Source of the DNA: VXYK01 sp965214565 | GTDB lineage: Bacteria > Actinomycetota > Acidimicrobiia > Acidimicrobiales > Aldehydirespiratoraceae | Assembly: GCA_965214565.1 (NCBI GenBank) | Contig: OZ243951.1 | Span: forward strand, 310,001-374,000 | Direction of reading: 5' to 3' | Length of the DNA stretch: 64,000 bases | Shown: positions 1 through 7,276 of the stretch, one piece after another | Layout of the letters: every line of letters begins with the position of its first letter | Position numbering within the stretch: the first letter of the stretch is position 1 | The notes under the pieces: model-generated | Told to the model about the DNA's origin: nothing | Database searches by the model: none | Seen by the model: the letters and a program-made list of their open reading frames with translations, nothing else | Made by a program: the position numbers and the translations under genes

Positions 1-942
1 CGGTTCCCAGCGCTCGTACACCTCTTCGTTGAGGCCGTAGCCGCGGTTGTCGAGATCGCCGATGCGGTCTTCTTCGCGCCACACCATCCGCAGGCGCATG
101 CCGACACGGAAGTCCTCGATCCTGATGTCGCGGATATCGATCCCTCCGACTGTGGAGTCTGCGCCGTCGAGGAGCACCGAGCAGCGGATGTAGGGCTCCG
201 TCTCGGTCTGTCCGTGATATTGGACCGGAACGATCTCGGTGAAGGACGTGACCGTGCCGACGTCGGCCACCTCCACGTCATCGTCTGGGGTCATCGGCAC
301 CCGGTTGGTGGCGTCGTAGCCGCGGCTCGGCACATGGACCTTGCCGTCGACGGGGCTTCGCTGCCCGATGATCCTGCCCTGCTGCAGTCCCTCCACGAAG
401 CGACGGCGATGGGGCAGCAGCGGCTCTCGGATTCGCACGCCTATCAGGTGTTCGGTGATCATCACGGGCTCTGCGTCGTCATCGACTTCCGGTGCTGCGG
501 GTGCCTCGTCGCCGGGAACGAAGTAGATGTCGTTGATCGTGCCCTGCCGGTCGCCTCTGAAACGCACCACAACACGCATTCCGGTCGCCATCGCGTCTTC
601 AGAGCCGGCGTCGACTGCATGCAGCATGGTCGTGTCTGCACCGTCGAGTTTGATCTGGGCGAAGGCGAAGGGGTGCTCGAAAGGATGCTTGGAGGTCGGT
701 TGAGCGACCCATGTCCAACCGGTGACCACTCCGGCGGGACCAACCTCGACGAGGTTCTCGGGGCCCACAGTGGCGCCGGTGTCGGGGGCGTACTCGACAG
801 GCGGGCAGATGACCCTGCCGCCGACCCTTGTGGCGAGGATTCGTCCGTCTCGAAGACCGGTCAGGAACGGTCCGATTATCGGTCCGGTGGTTCGCGTGTA
901 GGGGTACTCGAGGTTGAAGTCAATTTCGAAGAGTTCAGCCAT
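1..942 (-). CDS. DUF35/OB-fold acyl-CoA-associated protein, C-terminus beyond window
   Basis: The reading frame starts at ATG 940-942 (MAELFEIDFN) and stays open to the left edge, giving at least 314 codons, so the C-terminus is missing. Two similar halves are visible, each with a helix ending in 'F..GL..GRI' followed by a beta-rich stretch. This matches tandem DUF35 (ChsH2-type OB-fold) domains. The cysteine pairs of the usual zinc ribbon are absent; one Cys occurs in 'VICPPVEY'. Family members act as partners of thiolases or hydratases in acyl-CoA degradation. It lies 67 bp downstream of two amidohydrolase genes on the same strand and is probably co-transcribed with them. Family call by eye is good; substrate unknown. 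Confidence 0.75.
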   Translation of the reverse strand, partial: MAELFEIDFNLEYPYTRTTGPIIGPFLTGLRDGRILATRVGGRVICPPVEYAPDTGATVGPENLVEVGPAGVVTGWTWVAQPTSKHPFEHPFAFAQIKLDGADTTMLHAVDAGSEDAMATGMRVVVRFRGDRQGTINDIYFVPGDEAPAAPEVDDDAEPVMITEHLIGVRIREPLLPHRRRFVEGLQQGRIIGQRSPVDGKVHVPSRGYDATNRVPMTPDDDVEVADVGTVTSFTEIVPVQYHGQTETEPYIRCSVLLDGADSTVGGIDIRDIRIEDFRVGMRLRMVWREEDRIGDLDNRGYGLNEEVYERWEP

Positions 943-1009
943 ACGCCCGCAGTCCACCACAACTCGCGTCGGCTCCCCAAAACCGGGACCTGTTCTGTGT
1001 CATCGTTGC

Positions 1010-2746
1010 TCAGCGGCGGCCGCGGACCAACCGACCGGGGCGTGCTCCGGTGTCCTCTCCGTGCCTTCGGGTCACTTCGCCAGCGACGACCGTCGCCACA
1101 TAACCTTCGGCCCGCTGGATCAACCGCCTGCCGCCGGCGGGAAGGTCGTGCACCAGCTCGGGTGTCCGCAGATTGATCGTGTCGTAATCGATGATGTTGA
1201 CGTCGCCTCGCCGGCCGACGGCGATCGTGCCGCGGTCCTCCATGCCGAAGAGCTCGGCGGTGTCCTTGGTCTGCTTGCGCACCACCCACTCCAAGGGCAG
1301 CTTGTCGCCGCGGTCACGGTCCCGGGTCCAGTGCGAGATCATGGTGGTCGGCAACGAAGCATCACAGATCAGACCGCAGTGGGCTCCACCGTCACCGAGC
1401 CCCACCACAGCCTGGGGATGGGTCAACTGTTCGCGGATCACGTCGTGGTTGGAGTCCACATAGTTGTAGAGCGGGGCCATCAGCAGCGCCCTGCCGTCCT
1501 CGGCGAGGAACGCGTCGTATGCGACTTCCTCGGCGGAGACGCCTGAGGCCTCTGCAATCGCTCCGATCGAGCGCTCACGGGTCGGCTCATAGTTCGGCGG
1601 GTCACCCAACACATAGAGGTTGTGGAGCATCCCGGCCACGAGCATGGCAACACCCTCGTGCACCGATCCTTGGCCTTCGGCATTCTCCTCAGCGAGGATC
1701 GCTGCCCGGACTTCGGGGCGGCGGAGCTCAATGATGCGCTCCTCGATCGGCAGGTCGGCGAGGTCCATGTAGGTGGGGCGCAACATGAAGGGATGCCCTG
1801 TCTGGAATCCGACCAGCACGCCGAACGGGCGGCCCGCAACCTGCGGGTAAAGCCTTGCACCCTCCTCGGTTGCCGCCAGCGACACTGCCATCAGCTCTTT
1901 CCAGAGGTCGGGCGCGCCCGGAACCTGCAACATCGCGAAGGTGACCGGTTGACCGGTGTCCGCGGAGAGCCTGCGCATCCAGTCGACTTCCTTCATCGGC
2001 GCAACCAGGTCGAGGCCCGCAGCACCGGCCGGCGCCAGCTCGAAGACTCCGCCTCCGCCGTCTCGCAGGGCCCGACCCAGCGCGAACAGTTCGTCCTCGG
2101 CCGCGAATGTGCCCGGCACGGGTTCGCCGTCCATCGCCCTGTGCCCGATGGTCCGCGAGGTGGACACACCCAGAGCGCCGGCTTCCACAGCCTCCTGCAC
2201 GATCTCGGCCATGGCTTCGATCTCGTCTGTTGAGGCATCCTCGTTGCGGGCGCCCCGCTCCCCCATCACGTAAGCGCGCACCGAGCCGTGGGGGATCTGG
2301 GTGCCGACGTCGACTGACCACCGTCGCGCCTCGAGCGCATCGAGATACTCCGGGAACGTCTCCCAGTCCCATTCGATCCCCTCGCTCAGAGCCGCTCCAG
2401 GGATGTCTTCAACTCCCTCCATCAACTGGATCAGCCATTCCTCGGTGCCCGGCCTGACCGGAGCGAACCCGACGCCGCAGTTGCCCATGACCAGGGTCGT
2501 GACGCCGTGTAGCGACGTTGGCTCCAGCGTTTCATCCCAGGTGACCTGACCGTCGTAGTGCGTGTGCACGTCGACGAAACCGGGTGTCACGAGCAGTCCG
2601 GTGGCGTCGATCGTCTCGCTTGCGTCGCCCTGCAGGTCGGGTCCGACCGCGACGATGACACCATCGGTGATGGCCACGTCGGCTGTGTACCGGTCTGAGC
2701 CGGTGCCGTCTACGACGGTCCCGTTCCGTATTAGAAGATCAAACAT
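1010..2746 (-). CDS. D-aminoacylase-type amidohydrolase (copy 1)
   Basis: A 578-residue protein beginning MFDLLIRNGTVVDGTG, the standard opening of N-acyl-D-amino-acid deacylases and related cytosolic metal hydrolases. The metal-binding HTHYDGQ motif lies at about residues 61-67, followed by MGNCGVG, whose Cys is a zinc ligand in D-aminoacylase. A late 'GDGGAHCGLICD' block belongs to the metal-binding barrel. The C-terminal beta strands form the small composite domain. It is closely similar over its full length to the adjacent gene at 2837-4564, so the two are tandem paralogues. The family hydrolyses N-acyl-amino acids or other amides; the true substrate cannot be read from the sequence. AAAGGAC just upstream of ATG 2746 is a plausible ribosome site. 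Confidence 0.85.
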   Translation of the reverse strand: MFDLLIRNGTVVDGTGSDRYTADVAITDGVIVAVGPDLQGDASETIDATGLLVTPGFVDVHTHYDGQVTWDETLEPTSLHGVTTLVMGNCGVGFAPVRPGTEEWLIQLMEGVEDIPGAALSEGIEWDWETFPEYLDALEARRWSVDVGTQIPHGSVRAYVMGERGARNEDASTDEIEAMAEIVQEAVEAGALGVSTSRTIGHRAMDGEPVPGTFAAEDELFALGRALRDGGGGVFELAPAGAAGLDLVAPMKEVDWMRRLSADTGQPVTFAMLQVPGAPDLWKELMAVSLAATEEGARLYPQVAGRPFGVLVGFQTGHPFMLRPTYMDLADLPIEERIIELRRPEVRAAILAEENAEGQGSVHEGVAMLVAGMLHNLYVLGDPPNYEPTRERSIGAIAEASGVSAEEVAYDAFLAEDGRALLMAPLYNYVDSNHDVIREQLTHPQAVVGLGDGGAHCGLICDASLPTTMISHWTRDRDRGDKLPLEWVVRKQTKDTAELFGMEDRGTIAVGRRGDVNIIDYDTINLRTPELVHDLPAGGRRLIQRAEGYVATVVAGEVTRRHGEDTGARPGRLVRGRR

Positions 2747-2759
2747 TGTGGTCCTTTGG

Positions 2760-2815
2760 ATTTGTACTTGGCTGATTTGTGCTTGGGCTGATTTGTGCTC
2801 GGGCTGATTTACTGG
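2760..2815. repeat. 16-bp tandem repeat between the two amidohydrolase genes
   Basis: The unit gctgatttgtgcttgg occurs about three times (2771-2786, 2787-2802, degenerate 2803-2815), with a partial copy on the left. It fills most of the gap between the amidohydrolase genes and ends just upstream of the ribosome site of the 1010-2746 gene. Confidence 0.8.
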
Positions 2816-2836
2816 GCGAATGGCGTCCCGGTCGGG

Positions 2837-4564
2837 TCAGGAAGCGGATCCGGCGCGCACCAGACGACCTGGACGTTCACCGGTGTCGGCGTCATCCCAG
2901 CGGGTGACAACACCGCTGACGATCGTTGCCCGGTAGCCCTGCGCTGACTGCACGAAGCGTTTCCCGCCCGCAGGCAGGTCACGGGCTACCCGTGGAGGCA
3001 GCAGCGACAGGTTGTCGAAGTCGACCACGTTGAGGTCCGCTTTGGAACCGACCTCGATCGTTCCCCGATCATCGAGGCCGAAGAGCCGGGCAGTGTCGTG
3101 GGTCTGCTTCTTGACGATGAACTCGAGGGGCAACTGCTCGCCGCGGCTCCGGTCGCGTGCCCAATGGGTGAGCAGCCAGGTCGGTTGCGAGGCATCGCAG
3201 ATCACTCCGCAGTGCGCACCCCCGTCGCTCAGCCCAACGACGCCGGCAGGATGCTGCAGCATCTCGCGAAGAGCGTCGCCGTTGCCGTCGGCATAGTTGA
3301 GGAAGGGGAACAGCAACAGCGCCTTGCCCTCGTCCTCGAGCAGCATGTCATAGAGCAGGTCGTCAAGTTCTCGGCCCTGCTCCTCGGCCATCGCCTTGAT
3401 GGTGCGCTCAGGACCGGGTTCGTAGTCGGGAGGGTCGCCCAGCACATAGATCCGATGCAGCGAACCCAGAATGAACTCCGAGAAGGGATTGTCGGTCTCG
3501 GGCGTCTCGGCCAGGATCGCCGCTCGGCGCTCCGACCGGCGGAGTTCTGCCACCAGTTCGGGCAGCGGCAGGTCGGCTATCTCGTCCCAACTGGGCCGTT
3601 GACGCCAGGGACTCAGACCTTCGAGCCCCAACAGGATTCCGTTGAGGCGACCGGCGATCTGGGGATGCAACGAGGCGCCGGAAGCCACCGCCTCGGCCGA
3701 GCGGTCCATCAGCGCCCGCCACAGTTCGGGTTCGTCGTTGATCTGCACGAGCACGAACGACACCGGCACTCCCGTTTCTTTGGAGATGCGCACCATCCAG
3801 TCGACCTCGGTGTGGGGGGCGACGGTGTCTTCCCCGGCCGAACCCATCGGCGCGAGTTCCAAGAGTCCATGACCCGCATCCGCGCAGCCCCGTGCCAGTG
3901 CATACAGCTCGTCTTGCGCCGCGAACGTGCCGGGCACCGGTTCCCCGTCCATGGCCGTGTGTGCGAGGGTCCGGGAGGTTGACACGCCGAGGGCCCCGGA
4001 GGCGACGGCCTCGCCGACGATCCTGCGCATCTCGGCGATCTCGTCTCCGTTGGCGGGGGCGTTGCGGGCGCCGCGCTCCCCCATGACGTAGGCACGAACC
4101 GCACCGTGGGGCACCAAACAGCCGACGTCGAGGCCCCAGGCCCGGCCTTCGAGACTGTCGAGGTATTCTGGGAAGGTCTCCCATGACCAGTCGATGCCCT
4201 CAGCGAGGGCCGCTCCGGGGATGTCTTCGACGCCTTCCATCAACTGGATCAGCCAGTCCTCGGTCCCGGGCTTGACCGGGGCGAATCCGACACCGCAGTT
4301 GCCTGTGACCACCGTGGTGACTCCATGGCTGGCCGACGGCTCAAGGACGGGATCCCAGGTGACCTGCCCGTCGTAGTGCGTGTGCACGTCGACGAAACCG
4401 GGAATCACGATGCAGCCAGCAGCGTCGATCTCACGGTGGGCTTCGCCTTGCAGGTCGGGACCGACTGCGGCGATCGTGCCCCCAAGGACTGCCACATCAC
4501 CGCGGTACCGGTCGGCGCCGGTTCCGTCGATGATGACTCCGTTGCGGATCAGTAGGTCATACAT
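2837..4564 (-). CDS. D-aminoacylase-type amidohydrolase (copy 2)
   Basis: A 575-residue paralogue of the gene at 1010-2746, starting MYDLLIRNGVIIDGTGADRYRGD. It has the same HTHYDGQVTWD metal motif near residue 60, the same 'TGNCGVGFAPVKPGTEDW' block and the same 'DGGAHCGVICDAS' block. Both proteins keep all the motifs, so both are probably active and may differ in acyl or amino-acid preference. They are co-directional and separated by 90 bp containing a tandem repeat, so a single transcript is likely. Annotation as an N-acyl-D-amino-acid deacylase family member is secure; a specific reaction is not. Confidence 0.85.
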   Translation of the reverse strand: MYDLLIRNGVIIDGTGADRYRGDVAVLGGTIAAVGPDLQGEAHREIDAAGCIVIPGFVDVHTHYDGQVTWDPVLEPSASHGVTTVVTGNCGVGFAPVKPGTEDWLIQLMEGVEDIPGAALAEGIDWSWETFPEYLDSLEGRAWGLDVGCLVPHGAVRAYVMGERGARNAPANGDEIAEMRRIVGEAVASGALGVSTSRTLAHTAMDGEPVPGTFAAQDELYALARGCADAGHGLLELAPMGSAGEDTVAPHTEVDWMVRISKETGVPVSFVLVQINDEPELWRALMDRSAEAVASGASLHPQIAGRLNGILLGLEGLSPWRQRPSWDEIADLPLPELVAELRRSERRAAILAETPETDNPFSEFILGSLHRIYVLGDPPDYEPGPERTIKAMAEEQGRELDDLLYDMLLEDEGKALLLFPFLNYADGNGDALREMLQHPAGVVGLSDGGAHCGVICDASQPTWLLTHWARDRSRGEQLPLEFIVKKQTHDTARLFGLDDRGTIEVGSKADLNVVDFDNLSLLPPRVARDLPAGGKRFVQSAQGYRATIVSGVVTRWDDADTGERPGRLVRAGSAS

Positions 4565-4684
4565 GGATTAGTCCGTGTCGCTCGCTCGGCTGAGGTCGCT
4601 TCCACTCTAGGGGCAACCGTCGGGTAGGCCCGAATCCGTCTAGGCGCAACCGTCGGCTGGGAATTGGGGATTCTTGGCAACGAA

Positions 4685-5245
4685 CTATCCGACGAGTGCG
4701 TTCACCAGGCCGGTGAGGTGACGATCGAGCCTGACGGCGGTGGCGCGGTAGACGGCCAACGGTTCGCCTGCGGGGTCGTCGATCTCCTCAGCGGAGCGCC
4801 CAACGAGTTCGCTGTCGCGCATCGCCCCTACGGCCGAAATTCGTTGTCTCATCACATCTCTGGTCGGCATTGTCGTTCCCGCAGACCGCGAGCTTGCCGC
4901 CAAGCGAGCGAACTCGGAGGGGAGGAACACTCGGGTCTTAAGTTCGTTGTCGCGCCCGATCACGGCGCCCGCGTGGATTCTGGTCATGGCCACAACCAGG
5001 TCCACGTCAAGGTCGTCGTTGTGGAGTCGGCGACTGACATGGTCGCCGATGTCCAGGCCCATTTCGGCCATCACCGCCACGGCGTGCGGGGTCGCGGGGC
5101 GCTGTGACCATCCCAGGGTGCCTGCTGAAACCACCGAAGCACTTACCCCCGCGGCATCAAGCCGCGCTCGTAGTATCGCCTCGCCCATCGGTGAGCGGCA
5201 GGTGTTGCCAGTGCAGACCACCAGTACCCGAAACTCCTCACACAT
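4685..5245 (-). CDS. Low-molecular-weight protein tyrosine phosphatase family protein
   Basis: About 186 residues. The phosphate-binding loop appears near the N-terminus as VCTGNTCRSPM (C-x5-R-S), preceded by a beta strand (VLVV). A late 'IDDPAGEP' contains the general-acid Asp-Pro typical of this family. The family dephosphorylates phosphotyrosine; related proteins reduce arsenate, but the DP loop favours phosphatase. The ATG at 5243-5245 (MCEEFRVLVV) is preferred; an upstream in-frame GTG at 5261-5263 would add six residues. It lies upstream of the amidohydrolases on the same strand with a 120-bp gap. Confidence 0.85.
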   Translation of the reverse strand: MCEEFRVLVVCTGNTCRSPMGEAILRARLDAAGVSASVVSAGTLGWSQRPATPHAVAVMAEMGLDIGDHVSRRLHNDDLDVDLVVAMTRIHAGAVIGRDNELKTRVFLPSEFARLAASSRSAGTTMPTRDVMRQRISAVGAMRDSELVGRSAEEIDDPAGEPLAVYRATAVRLDRHLTGLVNALVG

Positions 5246-5345
5246 CCACCAAGCTTCGCACACGGCGGACCCGAGTCCTGTTCTGCGCCGGGAAATCTAA
5301 CTGGACACGACTCAACACCCTCACTCCACTGAAACGCGAAGAGCC

Positions 5346-5609
5346 GGTTTGTGTCTGCTATATTCTGTCAGACTCGACTGTGTACGAAGGTGTTGCCGAC
5401 ATGTCTGAAAGCCCCCTTTACCCCCCCCCCCCCCCCCCCCCTGTAGTTCAGGTGGTCTGAACCACCACCGCGGGATCTGGCTAATCCCGCGGTGGTGGTT
5501 CAGACCACCTGAACTAAAGGGGTGGGGGGTAAAGGGGGCTTTCAGACATACCGACAACACCTCACTCATTCCACAGTCGGGTTCGGCGAAGGGTAGCAGA
5601 CACACACCC
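5346..5609. repeat. Large imperfect palindrome (about 130-bp arms)
   Basis: The core is a perfect 33-bp inverted repeat, 5444-5476 with 5484-5516, around a 7-nt loop (ctggcta). A second perfect 20-bp block pairs 5402-5421 with 5529-5548. The arms then continue as diverged but recognisable inverse copies to about 5346 and 5609 (GTGTCTGCTA, CGACTGTG and GGTGTTG occur on both sides). Each arm also contains its own GGTGGT-CTGA-ACCACC hairpin. The divergence of the arms argues against a simple assembly or amplification artefact. Possible explanations are a foldback/MITE-type element or a REP-like structure. Confidence 0.9.
5421..5441. repeat. Poly-C run of 21
   Basis: Twenty-one consecutive C residues sit inside the left arm of the palindrome. 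The matching place in the right arm reads as interrupted G runs (gggg-t-gggggg). The length should be treated as uncertain, because such runs are prone to both slippage and sequencing error. Confidence 0.85.
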
Positions 5610-5675
5610 CACCAGCACGACCGTAGCGCACCACAGAGACGGGTGGCCGGTCCGAACGTCTCTACCCCGACGTCG

Positions 5676-5732
5676 AGCGAAAGCGGTCACAGCTGGGCCG
5701 ACACGCGAGACTATGGGCCAGACTGATGGCCG
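5676..5732 (+). repeat. 57-bp direct repeat, left copy
   Basis: It matches 7181-7237 at 53 of 57 positions, and the last 31 bases (cacgcgagactatgggccag and onward) are identical. The two copies bracket the HEPN-like and nucleotidyltransferase genes with about 1.5 kb between them. No tRNA or integrase is associated. The repeats could be the boundary of an inserted islet or the scar of a duplication. Confidence 0.9.
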
Positions 5733-5852
5733 TGGCGAGCGTTGCGGTCTGCGGCTCTGCCGAGTTCGGCGATGTCGCCGAGCGTCCACATCGCCGGGCT
5801 CGGTCTGCGGTGGCGAGCGTGAGCCACGCCGTCACATACACGGGCCTGTGCC

Positions 5853-5872
5853 GGGTCGGGTCGGGTCGGGTC
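5853..5872 (+). repeat. (GGGTC)4 pentamer repeat
   Basis: Four perfect copies of gggtc lie in the gene-free stretch between the left direct repeat and the HEPN-like gene. No gene is recognised anywhere in 5246-6053. That stretch holds the palindrome, the direct repeat and this pentamer run. Confidence 0.8.
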
Positions 5873-5972
5873 GGTGAGCATCTCCTCGATCGATAGCGGC
5901 CGCTAGGACCGCACAGCAGTTCCGCACTCAACACTCCCTGCCCCGCCCCGGTCAGGTGCCCCTCACCTCAAC

Positions 5973-6001
5973 TGTCAAACGTGGCCTCCATGTCTTATAC
6001 G
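5973..6001 (+). promoter_or_regulatory. Possible promoter of the HEPN/MNT pair
   Basis: TGTCAA at 5973-5978 and TATACG at 5996-6001 are separated by 17 bp, about 50 bp ahead of the start codon at 6054. The match to the -35 consensus is weak and to the -10 consensus moderate, so this is only a suggestion. Confidence 0.3.
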
Positions 6002-6053
6002 TGGAGTAACATCACATGTGCTCCCCATGTCGATTCGGTGGAGGAGGTCCCAG

Positions 6054-6428
6054 ATGACACAGACAGCAGAGGAATCCTTCAACTTGGCGCTGAAACATCT
6101 GGAAGGCGTGGCCGTAGCGTCTCACGACCCGACCGACTGGCTCGAACTATCGACGTTCGGCTTCTACTGCCTTGAGGCTTGCGTCGTCGCGGCGGCTCTT
6201 CAGCTGGAGCGAACACGTCCCGGCAACCACTGGACCAAGGTGCAGGAGGCCGGGCACCTCACGACCGAGCACCAATTTCCTAATATCGAGAACCTACTCG
6301 TCGACCTCAACACAATGCGCAAGCACGAAGCGTACGGCGATGTCGAACCACCCGACAATCTCGATCCGGAGGAGGTCGCATCGGAGATTGAGGCCTACGT
6401 CGAACAAGTCGGGAAACTTGTGCGATGA
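6054..6428 (+). CDS. HEPN-like small helical protein, probable toxin partner of an MNT pair
   Basis: A 124-residue, mostly helical protein (MTQTAEESFNLALKHLEG). The start at 6054 is fixed by a strong GGAGGAGG ribosome site at about 6040-6047; an upstream ATG at 6018 lacks one. Its stop overlaps the start of a nucleotidyltransferase gene by 4 bp (ATGA), which is the usual layout of HEPN-MNT two-gene systems. The expected HEPN RNase motif R-x4-6-H is not seen in its normal spacing. Instead there is R89-K-H91-E-A-Y94, which has Arg, His and Tyr like the R-x4-H-x-Y of HepT but closer together. Size, fold prediction by eye and partner support the call; RNase activity is inferred only. Confidence 0.6.
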   Translation: MTQTAEESFNLALKHLEGVAVASHDPTDWLELSTFGFYCLEACVVAAALQLERTRPGNHWTKVQEAGHLTTEHQFPNIENLLVDLNTMRKHEAYGDVEPPDNLDPEEVASEIEAYVEQVGKLVR

Positions 6429-7117
6429 GTCAGCAACTGGCTTCGGAACGAGCGTCCGGCACAGTCTTCACGACGGGCGACCTGTCGGGGGTCGTGAAGC
6501 GGTGGCCGGACGAAGCCGCTCGCGTATGGACATGTGAAGCCGTGGGGGGAGCAACCGAAAATGGGGCCATTGAGGCGATCGTGGCGACAGGCTCGTCGGT
6601 TCGTGACGTGGAACACAGCGATGACCTTGATCTGGTTCTGGTGTACAGAGAGCGTCGGCCCATTCTACCTCGACCGCCGATCTCGATAGATCTACGCCTG
6701 TACGAGCAGGACGAGGTTCTGGAGAAGTTGGCCGCGTGTCACGACTATCTGTCTTGGACCGTGCGTTACGGTCAGGTCTTGTTCGAACGCTGCGACTGGT
6801 GGACGACGCTTCGCGCCGACTGGCAGGATCGGCTGTCGTTGCCGGCGGCATCTGACGCGCTCGAACGCGCTCAGAAAGCGGAGGGCCTGTACAAGAAGTT
6901 GATCGAGATCGGAGACGTCGACGCTGCAGCGGATCTGCAGCTTTCAATGCTGACGTTCCTGAGCAGGGCAGCGCTGACTGAAGCAGACGTGTTCGCGAAG
7001 TCACGACCTGAGCTTCCCGAGCAGTTGCGCGGAATCGGCGAACGGGTGTTGGCGGAGCGTCTCATCGACGCCTTGGAACGCAGAACTGAACGGACGACAC
7101 AGGCGTCCGCAATCTGA
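6425..7117 (+). CDS. Minimal nucleotidyltransferase domain protein (MNT/MntA-like) with helical C-terminal domain
   Basis: A 230-residue protein. The nucleotidyltransferase signature is complete: G56-S57, nine residues, then D67-x-D69 (GSSVRDVEHSDDLDLVLV), with a third carboxylate at D89 in 'SIDLRLY'. The remaining 130 residues are helical and resemble a substrate-binding domain, making it longer than typical stand-alone MNT antitoxins of about 100-150 residues. It overlaps the upstream HEPN-like gene by 4 bp, implying translational coupling. In known HepT/MntA systems the nucleotidyltransferase AMPylates and silences the HEPN toxin; the same role is inferred here. The alternative is a stand-alone small-molecule nucleotidyltransferase of the aminoglycoside type. 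Confidence 0.7.
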   Translation: MSQQLASERASGTVFTTGDLSGVVKRWPDEAARVWTCEAVGGATENGAIEAIVATGSSVRDVEHSDDLDLVLVYRERRPILPRPPISIDLRLYEQDEVLEKLAACHDYLSWTVRYGQVLFERCDWWTTLRADWQDRLSLPAASDALERAQKAEGLYKKLIEIGDVDAAADLQLSMLTFLSRAALTEADVFAKSRPELPEQLRGIGERVLAERLIDALERRTERTTQASAI

Positions 7118-7180
7118 ACTAGATCCGTATAGATCTGCTATACCGATATCCCTTTCCCCAGTCACCCCACGAAACCACGA

Positions 7181-7237
7181 AGCGAGAGCGGTCACAGCTG
7201 AGCTGGCACGCGAGACTATGGGCCAGACTGATGGCCG
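7181..7237 (+). repeat. 57-bp direct repeat, right copy
   Basis: The second copy of the repeat at 5676-5732 (four mismatches). It ends 39 bp before the TTG start of the CoA-transferase gene, so whatever event made the repeats placed the gene pair directly upstream of this gene. Confidence 0.9.
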
Positions 7238-7276
7238 CAACTCAAGCAGACCAGTTGAGGATCAAGGAGTAGAGCA

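Noticed and set aside
5346..5609. Assembly or amplification foldback artefact
   Set aside because: The arms differ by several substitutions and an indel, which a fresh artefact would not show. The C-run length itself remains doubtful.
5676..5732. attL/attR sites of an integrase-type island
   Set aside because: There is no integrase and no tRNA or other usual target at either repeat, so only a direct-repeat boundary is claimed.
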